A DNA stretch of 64,000 nucleotides from Hyphomicrobium sp. CS1BSMeth3 (GCF_900117415.1 NZ_FPEI01000006.1:2356001-2420000); one strand, 5' to 3'. Positions 26,823 to 37,700 are shown, counted from the first letter of the stretch. Program-made: numbers and translations. The notes: generated by a model from the letters alone, not told the origin.

Positions 26823-27509
26823 ATGACCGACAATCGGCTCAAATCACATCTGGCGGATCTGCCTTTCGACCGCCGCACACTCATGCTCGGCACGACGGCA
26901 GGCCTGACCGCAGTCGCCGCCGGCGGCCTGACGATGCTCACCAGCCAGCCAGCCATGGCCTCGCCGCAGATCAACAAGCCGGCGCCGGACTTCACGGCCG
27001 TCGACAGCAATGGCAAGACGCAACGTCTCGCGGAACTGCGCGGCAAGATCGTTGCGCTCGAGTGGACGAACCACGACTGTCCGTACGTGCGCAAGCACTA
27101 CAATGCCGGCAACATGCAGGCGCTGCAGCGTCAGGCCGCCGATGCCGGCGTCGTCTGGCTGAGCGTGATCTCGTCGCCGCCCGGCGAGCAGGGCAATGTC
27201 ACGCCGCAAAAGGCCAACGAGCTCACGCAGAGCCGGAAGGCATCGCCGGCAGCCATTCTGCTCGATCCGAAGGGGCAGATGGGGCGCGCGTATGATGCGC
27301 GCACGACGCCGCAGATGTTCCTCATCAATGCCGAAGGCATCCTGGTTTACATGGGCGGCATCGACTCGATCCCCTCGACGCGCGCCGACGATCTGGAGAA
27401 GGCGACGCCCTACTTCCGCGATGCGCTCGCCGCCGTGACCAAGGGCGAGCCGGTGAAAAACGCCGTGACGCGCCCCTATGGATGCGCGGTGAAGTACACG
27501 ACGTCCTGA
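26823..27509 (+). CDS. Exported redoxin / thioredoxin-fold protein
   Basis: 228 aa. N-terminus DRRTLMLGTTAG followed by a hydrophobic run and ASPQ suggests a Tat signal peptide. The mature domain is AhpC/TSA-redoxin-like (INKPAPDFTAVDSNGKTQRLAELRGK). The active-site region is WTNHDCPYVRKHY, a C-P-Y-V form with one cysteine where thioredoxin has CxxC; the only other cysteine is near the C-terminus (YGCAVKY). Known relatives are annotated as thioredoxin-family proteins. It has a good AGGAGG site, follows the DsbD-like gene by 13 bp, and may be reduced by it. Confidence 0.87.
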   Translation: MTDNRLKSHLADLPFDRRTLMLGTTAGLTAVAAGGLTMLTSQPAMASPQINKPAPDFTAVDSNGKTQRLAELRGKIVALEWTNHDCPYVRKHYNAGNMQALQRQAADAGVVWLSVISSPPGEQGNVTPQKANELTQSRKASPAAILLDPKGQMGRAYDARTTPQMFLINAEGILVYMGGIDSIPSTRADDLEKATPYFRDALAAVTKGEPVKNAVTRPYGCAVKYTTS

Positions 27510-27536
27510 CGCAATAAAGCTGGGAGGCAGGGAACC

Positions 27537-28646
27537 ATGCCCTGCCTCCTGCGCGTTCAAGCCCCAGCAACCGAGGCCGTTGGCATGACATGGGGCCCGC
27601 ATCCGAGCCGCCGCGAGTTTGCCGCTCTGATGGCCGGCGCTGCACTGCCGGTGAGTGCTCCCATGCCGGCGCGTGCTGAAGTTGCGGCGAGCAGTCTGGG
27701 CGCCGACATGCGCAAAGCGGCTGTTGCTCTGGTGTTCGGCATTCGCAGCGAGTTGCGTAACCAGCTCACTTTCGAGTTCAAGGCCCCCGAGCGCCATCGC
27801 TGGACGTACGTGCCGGGGCGGCGCGCCGGCGTGACGCTCGACGACATGTCGAGTGCCGAGCGCGAGCTTGCCATGACTCTCCTCGCCTCATCGCTCAGCC
27901 GCACGGGCCTCGAAAAGGCGACGGGCGTCATGAAGCTCGCCGCCGCGCTCAAGGATTTGCGCGGCTTCGGGCGCGGTCCCGGCGCCTATGCTTTCGTCGT
28001 GTTCGGCGATCCTGAGAAGGACGCTCCCTGGGGCTGGCGCGTCGAGGGGCATCACCTCTCGCTGAACTTCACGGCTATCGGCGACCGGATCATTTCGACA
28101 ACGCCGCACTGCGTGTGCGCCGACCCGATGGAGGTTACGGAAGGGCTGCACGCAGGTCTCGCGCCCATTCATCGCGAGGACTACATCGGTCGCGATCTCG
28201 TGCGGAACCTCGAGACCACCCAGCTATCGCGCACGCGGCGCGCGGGCGACGTTCCGAATGACGTGCGCGCAGGCCCGCGCCGCGCGGAAATCGCGACCGA
28301 GCCCGGCGGCATTGCCTATGCCGAGCTCACTGACGAGACGCAACGTCATCTCATGCTCGGCATTGCCGAGACCTATATTTCAAATCTGCCGAATGACCTG
28401 GCGCGCGCGCAGATGGCGCGGCTCGACGGCACCGCGCGTGATGGTCTGCGCTTCGAGTGGGCTGGCGGCTTCGGGACGACCGATCTGCACTACTACCGCC
28501 TGCACAGCGCGACACTCTCGATCGAGTATTCGACGCGGCAACTCGCGAGCCATGTGCATACGCTCTGGCGCGAGCCCGGCAACGATTTCGGTCGCGCCGC
28601 GCTCGCCGCCATCGGCGAGCAGACGCTGCCGCCCGAAAACGCGTAG
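27537..28646 (+). CDS. DUF3500-like protein with Tat signal
   Basis: 369 aa, function unknown. A Tat-type N-terminus (SRREFAALMAGAALPVSA) implies export in folded form. The body has the blocks I associate with DUF3500: TYVPGRRAGVTLDDMSSAERELAMTLL, FGDPEKDAPWGWRVEGHHLSLNF, and the C-terminal HVHTLWREPGNDFG. Conserved His pairs suggest metal binding, which is inference. The ATG at 27537 is supported by a GGGAGG site; ATG at 27585 is an alternative. Third gene after the DsbD-like and redoxin genes, 27 bp from the latter. Confidence 0.75.
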   Translation: MPCLLRVQAPATEAVGMTWGPHPSRREFAALMAGAALPVSAPMPARAEVAASSLGADMRKAAVALVFGIRSELRNQLTFEFKAPERHRWTYVPGRRAGVTLDDMSSAERELAMTLLASSLSRTGLEKATGVMKLAAALKDLRGFGRGPGAYAFVVFGDPEKDAPWGWRVEGHHLSLNFTAIGDRIISTTPHCVCADPMEVTEGLHAGLAPIHREDYIGRDLVRNLETTQLSRTRRAGDVPNDVRAGPRRAEIATEPGGIAYAELTDETQRHLMLGIAETYISNLPNDLARAQMARLDGTARDGLRFEWAGGFGTTDLHYYRLHSATLSIEYSTRQLASHVHTLWREPGNDFGRAALAAIGEQTLPPENA

Positions 28647-28655
28647 AGGCTGGCC

Positions 28656-29477
28656 TCAGCTCTTTTCGCGATTGTCGCGGGCCGTGCCGATCTCGAGAGC
28701 GCCGCGCGCGGCCATCTCCGCCTCGACCAGAACGAGATAGCGGCGCAGGTCGCGGATATCGTCGAGCAGGGGCTCGGCGCGGCGATCGGCGAGAATGTGC
28801 TGGAAGAGATTGTGCTTCTGAGCGCCGGGCGTCTCGGAAGTGGCGGCAATCTCGGTCGAGACGCGCTGCTCGATGCGATCGAACTTGCGGGCGAACATCA
28901 TGAAGGCGCCGATGCCGCCACGCCGCTTCCAACTGCTGCCGTACGCGCGCTCCTTCTCCTCGATGTTCGCGACGTCGCTGTCGGCGATCACCTGAAGCTG
29001 ATCGAGATAGCCGCGCCCGCTGTCCTCGACATTGGCGGCCTTGCGCGCGGCGATCTCGGCTTCGGCAAGCATCAGATATCGGCGCAGGTCGCGCACATCG
29101 TCGATGAAGCCGTCGCTCTTCGTGTCCGCTGCAATGTGCTCGAAGATGTCGTAGGGCGAGGCACCCTTCGCGCCGGATCCAACCGCAATCGCTGTCGCGA
29201 GGCGCTTTTCGACGCGATCCCATTTGCGCGCCAGCATGTTGAAGGTGTCGACACCGCCGCGGCGCTTCCAGCTATTGCCATAGGACTTCTCGGCGTTCCT
29301 GAGACCGCGCACGTCGCTGTCGGCAACGGCACGCAGAAAATCGAGATAGCCAGGACCGCTGTCCGCTGGTCTCTCGGGCGCGTCATCGAGCAGCGCCGCG
29401 AGCCGCTTCAGCGTCGTCATATCGCTCGCGGCAAGCTGTTCCAGTAGCGCTTTGCGCTCCGCGTCTTCGCTCGTCAC
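28656..29477 (-). CDS. Tandem-duplicated protein, Nmad1/DUF1599-like
   Basis: 273 aa built from two copies of one domain, residues about 40-142 and 153-255. Each has a GYLDxLxxxADSDV lead, then YGxSWKRRGG, a helix ARKxDRIE/VE, an acidic-helix H-xx-AD block, and DDxRDLRRYLxLxEAE. By eye this recalls DUF1599 (nucleotide modification associated domain 1), an all-helical family often found duplicated. It has a GTG start with AAGGG overlapping the end of the thymidylate-synthase-like gene, 10 bp apart, and is the last gene of that operon. Biochemical role unknown; the family name is my best guess. Confidence 0.7.
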   Translation of the reverse strand: MTSEDAERKALLEQLAASDMTTLKRLAALLDDAPERPADSGPGYLDFLRAVADSDVRGLRNAEKSYGNSWKRRGGVDTFNMLARKWDRVEKRLATAIAVGSGAKGASPYDIFEHIAADTKSDGFIDDVRDLRRYLMLAEAEIAARKAANVEDSGRGYLDQLQVIADSDVANIEEKERAYGSSWKRRGGIGAFMMFARKFDRIEQRVSTEIAATSETPGAQKHNLFQHILADRRAEPLLDDIRDLRRYLVLVEAEMAARGALEIGTARDNREKS

Positions 29478-29487
29478 GTCTCGCCCT

Positions 29488-30540
29488 TTATTCGGCTGCG
29501 GCGCTCACGCGCGCCTGCCAGCGCCGCTCGAGCCACTCGCGCGCGGCACGCCGCCAATCCGTCGCGGCACAGCGCTCGACCCAGGCCAGTGCCGCCGCGC
29601 GATCCTTGCGCTTGTAGGCGAACCAGCCGTTGTAGATCGGCGTCGCGACCGCGAGGAAATAGGGATTGCGCCCAGCGCCGCGCGCCATCTCCGCATCCCA
29701 CTGCTGAAGGCTCAGCGCATCCGGCGGATTGTCGAGCCAGTGGAAGAGATCGGCATCGAAGTTTTCCGGGTCCCCGACGAGCGGGTAAGCGGCGACCTCA
29801 CCGAGCGCATAGGGATCGCCCTCGAAGCGGTCGGCAATGCCGCTGATCTTTGACCAGGTATCCTCGTAGGCGTGGTAGCTGTCGCTCATCTGGCGGTAGA
29901 CACCGGTCTCGACGCCGATGCGCGCCGCCATGTACTCGAGCAGGATCGAGAAGTGCACGGCATTGGCGCCGTAGCAGCCCCAGATGATGTCGTTCGAGCG
30001 GTTCGACACCGTCATGTTCAGGCGGCCAGCGCGCACCTTGAACATGGCCTGCGTGTTGCAGGCGAGATCCTTGCTCACCACGCCGAGATCGGCCTCGGCA
30101 TCCCAGATCTGCAGGACGGCGCGACGGCTGTCCGGGTCCTTGCGCAGGAGATCGACGATGGTTGTGAGCTGGTCGCGGAACGGCCGGCCATGCGCCTTCG
30201 ATAGATCGAACTGCTGGCGCCAGCGATAGCCGTAGGCGGCATTGAAGACGATGCCGTCATCCGAGTAGGTGGCCATGCGCTGGTTGAAGCGCGCGAGCCA
30301 GGCAACGTCATTGCGCCCGGCGAGCATCCAGAGCGCTTCCAGAAGATGGAAGAACGGATTTGCGTCCCGCACGCCGTCGAAGAGCACGCGCTCCAGCGGC
30401 TGCTCGTAGACGGTGCAGACGGGCTCGGGATACTCGATCGTGCCGCCGGCGCGGCTCGCCTGGACAAGCCCGCCCTGCTTCAAGAGCTCCGCGCCCTTGA
30501 CGACCGCGTCATTGACGTTCCTGGCTTGGACGACCTTCAT
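29488..30540 (-). CDS. Thymidylate synthase superfamily protein (phage type)
   Basis: 350 aa with the TS fold, but not the classical bacterial ThyA. The catalytic Cys is C161 in KDLACNTQAMF (ThyA has P-C-H here), followed by LNMTVSNRSNDIIWGCYGANAVHFS, with N193 at the position that favours dUMP over dCMP. The C-terminal YRQMSDSYHAYEDTW replaces the usual ThyA end. Such C-N-T forms occur in phages as dUMP/dCMP hydroxymethylases or unusual TS enzymes. It overlaps the upstream gene by 4 bp and precedes the duplicated protein by 10 bp. Making 5-hydroxymethyl-dUMP or dTMP are both possible. Confidence 0.85.
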   Translation of the reverse strand: MKVVQARNVNDAVVKGAELLKQGGLVQASRAGGTIEYPEPVCTVYEQPLERVLFDGVRDANPFFHLLEALWMLAGRNDVAWLARFNQRMATYSDDGIVFNAAYGYRWRQQFDLSKAHGRPFRDQLTTIVDLLRKDPDSRRAVLQIWDAEADLGVVSKDLACNTQAMFKVRAGRLNMTVSNRSNDIIWGCYGANAVHFSILLEYMAARIGVETGVYRQMSDSYHAYEDTWSKISGIADRFEGDPYALGEVAAYPLVGDPENFDADLFHWLDNPPDALSLQQWDAEMARGAGRNPYFLAVATPIYNGWFAYKRKDRAAALAWVERCAATDWRRAAREWLERRWQARVSAAAE

Positions 30541-31403
30541 GCGGGAACACCCTCATATTTGGCCCTGGGGCGGCCCTCTCCGTTGGCGACGCGCAGATAC
30601 TTGTCCGTCTCGCAGAGCGAATGCTCGATCTCGCGCAGCTCCAGGGGCGGAATGAAATCAGGCAGGCACGTCCTCGACATCTCGAGCAGCTCGCGCATTT
30701 CCACGAGCGCCTGCGTCTGCGTCAGAGATCTCTTATAGGGCCGGCCGTGCAGGCGGTGAAGCCCGCGGATCGCGCCCGGCCCCGCCACGGCCCAGGTGTT
30801 GATGTCGGGGGCATTGCGCAGGTAGCGCGTGTGGCGAAGATCCGTCACCACCTCGTAGGCCATGAAGTCGCCCCAGCCGCGGAACTGGCGCAGCCACGTG
30901 TGGACTTCCTGCATGGTGGGCTGGCGGCCGTTCGCGAACATCGCCTCGAACTCGCGGCGCGCATCCCAGAGCGCGCCGACCACGATGTGGGCCGTGTACT
31001 CGGGCTTTGCCATGCCGGCGAATTCGCCGGAAGGCGCGCTGATCATGTACGCACCCGTATAGACCTTCTCGCCGCGCGCCTTGCGTGCCTCGAGCGCCGC
31101 GCGGACAGCCTTGGCATCGTAGGTGTGCACCGGAAAGCCGACTTCCTCGAGCGTGTCCGGCCAGTTCACCTGGCGCGCGAGGCACATGGCGATCCAGAGC
31201 TGCGGGTTGTCGGCATAGGGATCGCGCCATTTTTCCCGCACCCAGACAGTGACCTTGTCCAGCTCGCGAAAGACATTGCAGAAGCTGTACGACTGCAGGA
31301 TCTCGTCCTTCGTCCAAGGAGCCCGCTCGCCGGCGGCCTTCTTGAGGTAAATGCGATGGCGTTCGGTGATCCAATCCCAAAAGGGCTGTGCGTTGAGAGC
31401 CAC
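30537..31403 (-). CDS. HMUDK-helical / thymine pyrophosphorylase-like protein
   Basis: About 288 aa. The N-terminal block FWDWITERHRIYLKK, then APWTKDEILQSYSFCNVFRELDK (residues 28-50), is what I recognise from the helical domain of phage 5-hydroxymethyluracil DNA kinases and the alpha-glutamyl/putrescinyl thymine pyrophosphorylase clades. It continues with VEVHTWLRQFRGWGDFMAYEVVTDL-like helices (around residues 180-210 of the frame) resembling a glycosylase-type helical fold, then GPGAIRGLHRLHG. No P-loop kinase domain is attached. The first gene of the three-gene operon, overlapping the next by ATGA. The GTG at 31403 is a tentative start; the frame is open to 31517. Confidence 0.72.
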   Translation of the reverse strand: MALNAQPFWDWITERHRIYLKKAAGERAPWTKDEILQSYSFCNVFRELDKVTVWVREKWRDPYADNPQLWIAMCLARQVNWPDTLEEVGFPVHTYDAKAVRAALEARKARGEKVYTGAYMISAPSGEFAGMAKPEYTAHIVVGALWDARREFEAMFANGRQPTMQEVHTWLRQFRGWGDFMAYEVVTDLRHTRYLRNAPDINTWAVAGPGAIRGLHRLHGRPYKRSLTQTQALVEMRELLEMSRTCLPDFIPPLELREIEHSLCETDKYLRVANGEGRPRAKYEGVPA

Positions 31404-31540
31404 GATGCACTCGCTGTTGTTGTGCGTCACCCGCCGCAGGCCAAAACCCAATGACTGGTCAGCGGCGAGCAGACTCGCTTGCGCGACCGTAGGCGGTGCT
31501 CGTGGCATTTGCCACACCGCGGGGGAGCTTATGCACCCTT

Positions 31541-31563
31541 AGTGTCCCGATTCCAAAGCTCGC
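31541..31563. repeat. Partial copy of the AGTGTCCCGATTCC element
   Basis: AGTGTCCCGATTCC followed by AAAGCTCGC matches the left arm of the complete palindrome at 63927-64000 (which has GAAGTTCGC). No right arm is visible here, so it is a decayed half-element between the base-modification cassette and the UDG gene. Confidence 0.6.
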
Positions 31564-31635
31564 CCGGCTTCGATGCTCGCGTTGCGACTGAACGCTGATT
31601 GATGATGGCCGCGAGACCACACCACGTCACCGCTC

Positions 31636-32280
31636 TCAGTGGCGGCCCCCGCCTGACTCGTGCGCGGCAATATCATCGGCAAGCGCGCGCGCGCGCTTGA
31701 GATCGGCCAAAGCATTGGCCTTCAGGCCGGGGCTGCGCAGTATGGCGGCCGGATGGTAGGTCGCGATCGTCGGGATAGCCCTGTACTCGAGCACCCGACC
31801 GCGCAGCTTGGCCATAGGCTCTTTTCCAGGGAGCAGCCATCGTGTCGCGTGAAGGCCGAGCGCACAAAGCACGCGGGGCTTCAGCGTCTCGAGCTGCGCA
31901 CGCAGGAAGGGCGCGCACGTTACAGCCTCCTCGGGGCGAGGGTCGCGATTTCCCGGCGGTCGGCACTTCACGACGTTGCAGATGTAGACATCACTGCGCG
32001 CGATCCCCGTCTCCGCGAGCAGGCGATCGAGAAGCTGACCGGAGCGCCCGACGAACGGCAGGCCTTGCGCATCCTCGTTCGCGCCCGGTGCCTCGCCGAT
32101 GAAAACGATGCCCGAGCGCGCGCTGCCGGAGCCGAAAACCACGTTGGTGCGCGTCTCGGCGAGCACGCAGGCCGTGCAGCGCGCGGCCTGTGCGGCGATC
32201 GGCGACAAGGCAGCTTCGACCGCAGCCACGACATCGTCCGAACGAAAGGCGGCGAACGGTGGCGGCGGTCGATCTTCCAC
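31636..32280 (-). CDS. Uracil-DNA glycosylase, family 4/5 (Fe-S type)
   Basis: 214 aa. Removes uracil from DNA. Motif A is [24 protein letters not shown], and motif B is in the [11 protein letters not shown] segment. Iron-sulfur cysteines are visible at CTAC, in [13 protein letters not shown] and in [10 protein letters not shown]. The Glu of GEAPG marks family 4 rather than family 5. The start is GTG, 11 bp after the recA stop, so it should be transcribed with recA and induced by DNA damage. It is also 232 bp upstream of the base-modification-like cassette on the same strand. Confidence 0.92.
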   Translation of the reverse strand: MEDRPPPPFAAFRSDDVVAAVEAALSPIAAQAARCTACVLAETRTNVVFGSGSARSGIVFIGEAPGANEDAQGLPFVGRSGQLLDRLLAETGIARSDVYICNVVKCRPPGNRDPRPEEAVTCAPFLRAQLETLKPRVLCALGLHATRWLLPGKEPMAKLRGRVLEYRAIPTIATYHPAAILRSPGLKANALADLKRARALADDIAAHESGGGRH

Positions 32281-32291
32281 GTGAGAGGTGC

Positions 32292-33452
<1,161 letters not shown>

Positions 33453-33505
33453 GATGCGGGTTCCCTTATTCCACGAGTTGCAGATTCTCGCAATTAACCC
33501 TTCAT

Positions 33506-33520
33506 GTACCATTTTTGTTC
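33506..33520 (-). promoter_or_regulatory. Candidate LexA (SOS) box of recA
   Basis: On the minus strand GAAC-N7-GTAC, one base off the alphaproteobacterial LexA direct repeat GAAC-N7-GAAC (GTTC-N7-GTTC on the other strand). It lies about 55 bp upstream of the recA start, where such a site is expected. Confidence 0.6.
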
Positions 33521-33821
33521 TACATGCGCAATGCATCGCCAGTGCATTGAAACAACAAATCTAATATCATCATGTTCTCTCAATGTTTTCAGACGAGCGT
33601 GGAGGCCGAAAATGCCCGGCCGGTCCCGACGATTCGGGGGCGCTCGGCGTCGAAGCACTACGCCCCGCCTGCCGCCGCAATGCTCACCGAGGAGTTAAGA
33701 AGCCCAGCTCAATTTTCGACAAATCTACCGCTCCGCTTTTGCGGTGATTTCGGCTCTTCAAGGTAAACATGAGCCATGGACTTCGGCTGCGCTCGCGGCC
33801 CAAGCCGAGAGGTTGAGAGAC

Positions 33822-34142
33822 ATGTTCCTGATCCGCACGGCCTTCTGGGTGGCACTGATCGTGCTGCTGCTCCCCTCAGACAAGGAGCGCCAGGCCCAGC
33901 TCTACAAGACGGCCACCGAGGCCGTGCACCGCGCTGCGACCTTCTGCGAGCGCAACGCCTCGCTCTGCGAGCAGGGATCCAAGCATTGGGCGGTGTTCCG
34001 CACCAAGCTCGAGTTCGGCGCCAGGATGGTATTCGACATGGCGAGCGAGCGGCTGCTCGGCGTGCAGCCCGCTATGCACCGTCCCGATGAGGACAAATCC
34101 TCCGGGCAGCAGCCCCGGCGTGGTCCGGCAACAGGCGCCTAG
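33822..34142 (+). CDS. DUF5330-like membrane-anchored small protein
   Basis: 106 aa. One N-terminal hydrophobic helix, MFLIRTAFWVALIVLLLP, followed by a soluble part with CERNASLCEQGSKHWAVFRTKLEFGARM and a polar tail. The N-terminus and the two-cysteine block are those of the DUF5330 family seen in Hyphomicrobiales. The function is unknown. The ATG at 33822 (GAGAG ahead) is preferred to the longer frame from 33744, which would bury the membrane helix. The 370 bp between it and recA hold the recA LexA site and no other gene that I can see. Confidence 0.75.
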   Translation: MFLIRTAFWVALIVLLLPSDKERQAQLYKTATEAVHRAATFCERNASLCEQGSKHWAVFRTKLEFGARMVFDMASERLLGVQPAMHRPDEDKSSGQQPRRGPATGA

Positions 34143-34145
34143 ATA

Positions 34146-34168
34146 CCCGAGCTACGAGCGAGCTCGGG
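34146..34168. terminator. Hairpin between convergent genes
   Basis: CCCGAGCT and AGCTCGGG, 8-bp arms with a 7-nt loop, fill the 29-bp gap between the DUF5330-like gene (+) and the lipoprotein gene (-). Probably a shared terminator, though no T-run follows. Confidence 0.5.
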
Positions 34169-34171
34169 GCC

Positions 34172-34678
34172 TCAGCGCGAATGCTTCGGGTTGAAGATCT
34201 CTTCCCGATCCATGGCCTTCTGCGAGCTGGCCGTATCCCACCAGCCAGCCGACGCCGGCAACGCCGGCTTCTTCGGCGCCCGGAAATCGCCTGCAAGCTG
34301 CTTCTGCAAATCGGTGCTGACCTGACGGGTCCGCTGCTCGGTGCAGTATTCCTGCGGGTTGCTGATCTGCTTGGAAACAGTCGTTTGCGTGAAGTCGTAG
34401 GACTGGCCGAGCTTGGTCATCTGCTCGGGCGTCGCCCCGTTCGCGGCCTCCGCCGCCAGGAAGGACTCGCGCAGCTTGGTGGGATTGAAGTTGTAACCGC
34501 ATTTGCTGGCACGGGCGGCCACCGAGGCCGAATGCAGCGCGCGCTCCGAGGGCTCATCCGCCTGCGGCTGAGCGGCGGGCGTGCCCAGCAGGGATGCCGT
34601 CGTCACGCCGCCACCGCCCGAGCAAGCCGCAAGCGCACTCGCCAGCACCACTGCGCTGAGCAACCGAATCCGGGTCAT
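34172..34678 (-). CDS. Putative lipoprotein
   Basis: 168 aa, unknown function. The N-terminus has a lipoprotein signal with lipobox LAAC followed by SGGGG. The mature part contains SKCGYNFNPTKLRESFLAAEA, QSYDFTQTTVSKQISNPQEYC and TRQVSTDLQKQLAGDF; its two cysteines could form a disulfide. The ATG at 34678 follows GGGGGAAG at good spacing. The frame reaches a GTG at 34693, but that lies within the ribosome site. Confidence 0.75.
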   Translation of the reverse strand: MTRIRLLSAVVLASALAACSGGGGVTTASLLGTPAAQPQADEPSERALHSASVAARASKCGYNFNPTKLRESFLAAEAANGATPEQMTKLGQSYDFTQTTVSKQISNPQEYCTEQRTRQVSTDLQKQLAGDFRAPKKPALPASAGWWDTASSQKAMDREEIFNPKHSR

Positions 34679-34760
34679 GGCGTCTTCCCCCACAGGAATC
34701 GTCCCTGAGCGTATCTAGCATGTGGCATCGATAGAGCCAAATCGTGGCGTTGTTATAGTG

Positions 34761-34820
34761 CCGCGGGCTGCTGGGAAGAGGCGCTCCGCAACCGAACCGT
34801 AGTGCTATGCCCGCGGCGGC
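34761..34820 (+). repeat. CCGCGGGC dispersed repeat, copy 1
   Basis: Begins CCGCGGGCTGCTGGGAAG and ends GTGCTATGCCCGCGGCGG, so the ends are inverted (CCGCGGGC / GCCCGCGG). The same about 60-bp unit recurs at 35433, 38935, 39020, 39105 and 59192. A degenerate copy follows at 34846-34905. Confidence 0.8.
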
Positions 34821-35342
34821 AAGAGCGACAGCTCAGAGTGCGGGATCGCGGGCTGCCGGGAAGAAGTGCTCCGCAACCCCCGCCATGGTGCGTCGCGCCA
34901 GAGGCGCGCCAAGAAAGTGCTCCGCGGCGGGAGTTATTTGACTTACCGCGGGCTGCTATTCCTTGGGACGGCCTAACGGCCGGCGCGCAGTCGCGCGCTC
35001 AAGAAATGGCGCTGCGAACTGGGCATTTGTCCCCGCACTTGTAGGCAGCCGTATCTTCTAGGTCGCGCGCGGCACCAAGGGGGCCCTCCGGAGGCGTCCG
35101 AAGTCGCGCCGCGCGCGCCGCTCCCGGAGCATCGCCTCCGGCCTGCTGCCTCCGCACGTAACGCACGTGCGCGAGCTGGACCCGACCGGCCATGGCAGGT
35201 GGAGAAAGCGAGCGGCAGAACGGGGCGGCAGGCGCCGCTTCCTCTTTCCATCGGACTGGCGTCGCCGCCCCGTCCCCTTGATGATTTCACGCCCGGCGCG
35301 GGAGCGCGGCCGGGAAATTGAGCGTGAGAACTCACCGGCGCG

Positions 35343-35432
35343 ATGCGGCCTTCGCGCTTTCAGCGCGAGCGGGGCCTCGGCCCCGCACCCCGACCGGGGG
35401 ACACCCCCGGAACCCCCGCCTTTTATTTTTGT
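35343..35432. repeat. Left unit of an inverted multi-hairpin repeat pair
   Basis: A chain of short hairpins (CGCG..CGCG, GGGGC..GCCCC, CCCC..GGGG) ending GAACCCCC and an AT-rich TTTTATTTTT. Its reverse complement, with some divergence, is found at 35680-35757. Confidence 0.6.
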
Positions 35433-35648
35433 ACCGCGGGCTGCTGGGAAGAGGTGCTATCGCCTCCAGCCGTGGTGCTATGCCCGCGGCGGTCAGTGCG
35501 ACAGCGCAGTGTATGACGCGCCCACTCCCCCCTCTCCCCATTGTCTTCAATGGGGAGAGGGCCGGGGTGGGGGGCGACAACATTTGCGACGTCGGCGTAT
35601 GCCGCCGCCCCTCACCCTAACCCTCTCCCCGTAAGAACGGGGAGAGGG
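35433..35648 (+). repeat. Composite repeat: CCGCGGGC unit plus two CTCTCCCC hairpins
   Basis: CCGCGGGC unit at 35433-35492; hairpin CCTCTCCCCATTG/CAATGGGGAGAGG at 35531-35560; a 30-bp stretch at 35586-35615 identical to 59341-59370; and hairpin CCCTCTCCCCGT/ACGGGGAGAGGG at 35621-35648. The same order of modules occurs at 59192-59400 and, without the 30-bp stretch, at 38935-39323. Confidence 0.75.
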
Positions 35649-35679
35649 GATGCTGGTGCGTTCGCGGCTCGCTCCAGTC

Positions 35680-35757
35680 CATAAAAAGAAGGGGGTTCGG
35701 GGTCTCCCCGATTGGGGCCAGGGGCGAAAGCCCCGTCGCGTCGAAGACGCGAATGCG
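35680..35757. repeat. Right unit of the inverted multi-hairpin repeat pair
   Basis: Starts CATAAAAAG and runs through GGGGTCTCCCC and GGGGCGAAAGCCCC to TCGAAGACGCGA; read in reverse complement it aligns with 35343-35432. The composite element at 35433-35648 sits between the two units. Confidence 0.55.
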
Positions 35758-35858
35758 GTCCCGCTCGCTCGAAGACACGGCTGCGGCTTGTTGCACGGAA
35801 GATTTAGCGCAAGGCGCGGGGACTAGTCCCCGCTCGCGAAAGCGATCGGCGGGCGCGA

Positions 35859-37700
<1,842 letters not shown>

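Larger units (their letters stand above)
34679..35858. other. Gene-free 1.2-kb repeat-rich region
   Basis: No convincing coding frame; open frames here are repeat translations with no domain or ribosome site. It holds several copies of the CCGCGGGC repeat (34761-34820, a degenerate one at 34846-34905, a fragment near 34946, and 35433-35492), two CTCTCCCC hairpins (35531-35560, 35621-35648), and an inverted pair of about 80-bp multi-hairpin units at 35343-35432 and 35680-35757. The region works as an accumulation site for intergenic repeats between two leftward genes. Confidence 0.7.

Noticed and set aside
28656-31403. Prophage remnant as an explanation for the base-modification cassette
   Set aside because: No integrase, attachment repeats, terminase, capsid or tail genes are seen nearby, and the flanks are housekeeping genes. 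Transfer from a phage long ago is still possible.
34761-35640. Several short open frames in the repeat-rich region
   Set aside because: They are translations of the palindromic repeats, which recur in other intergenic regions in different phases.
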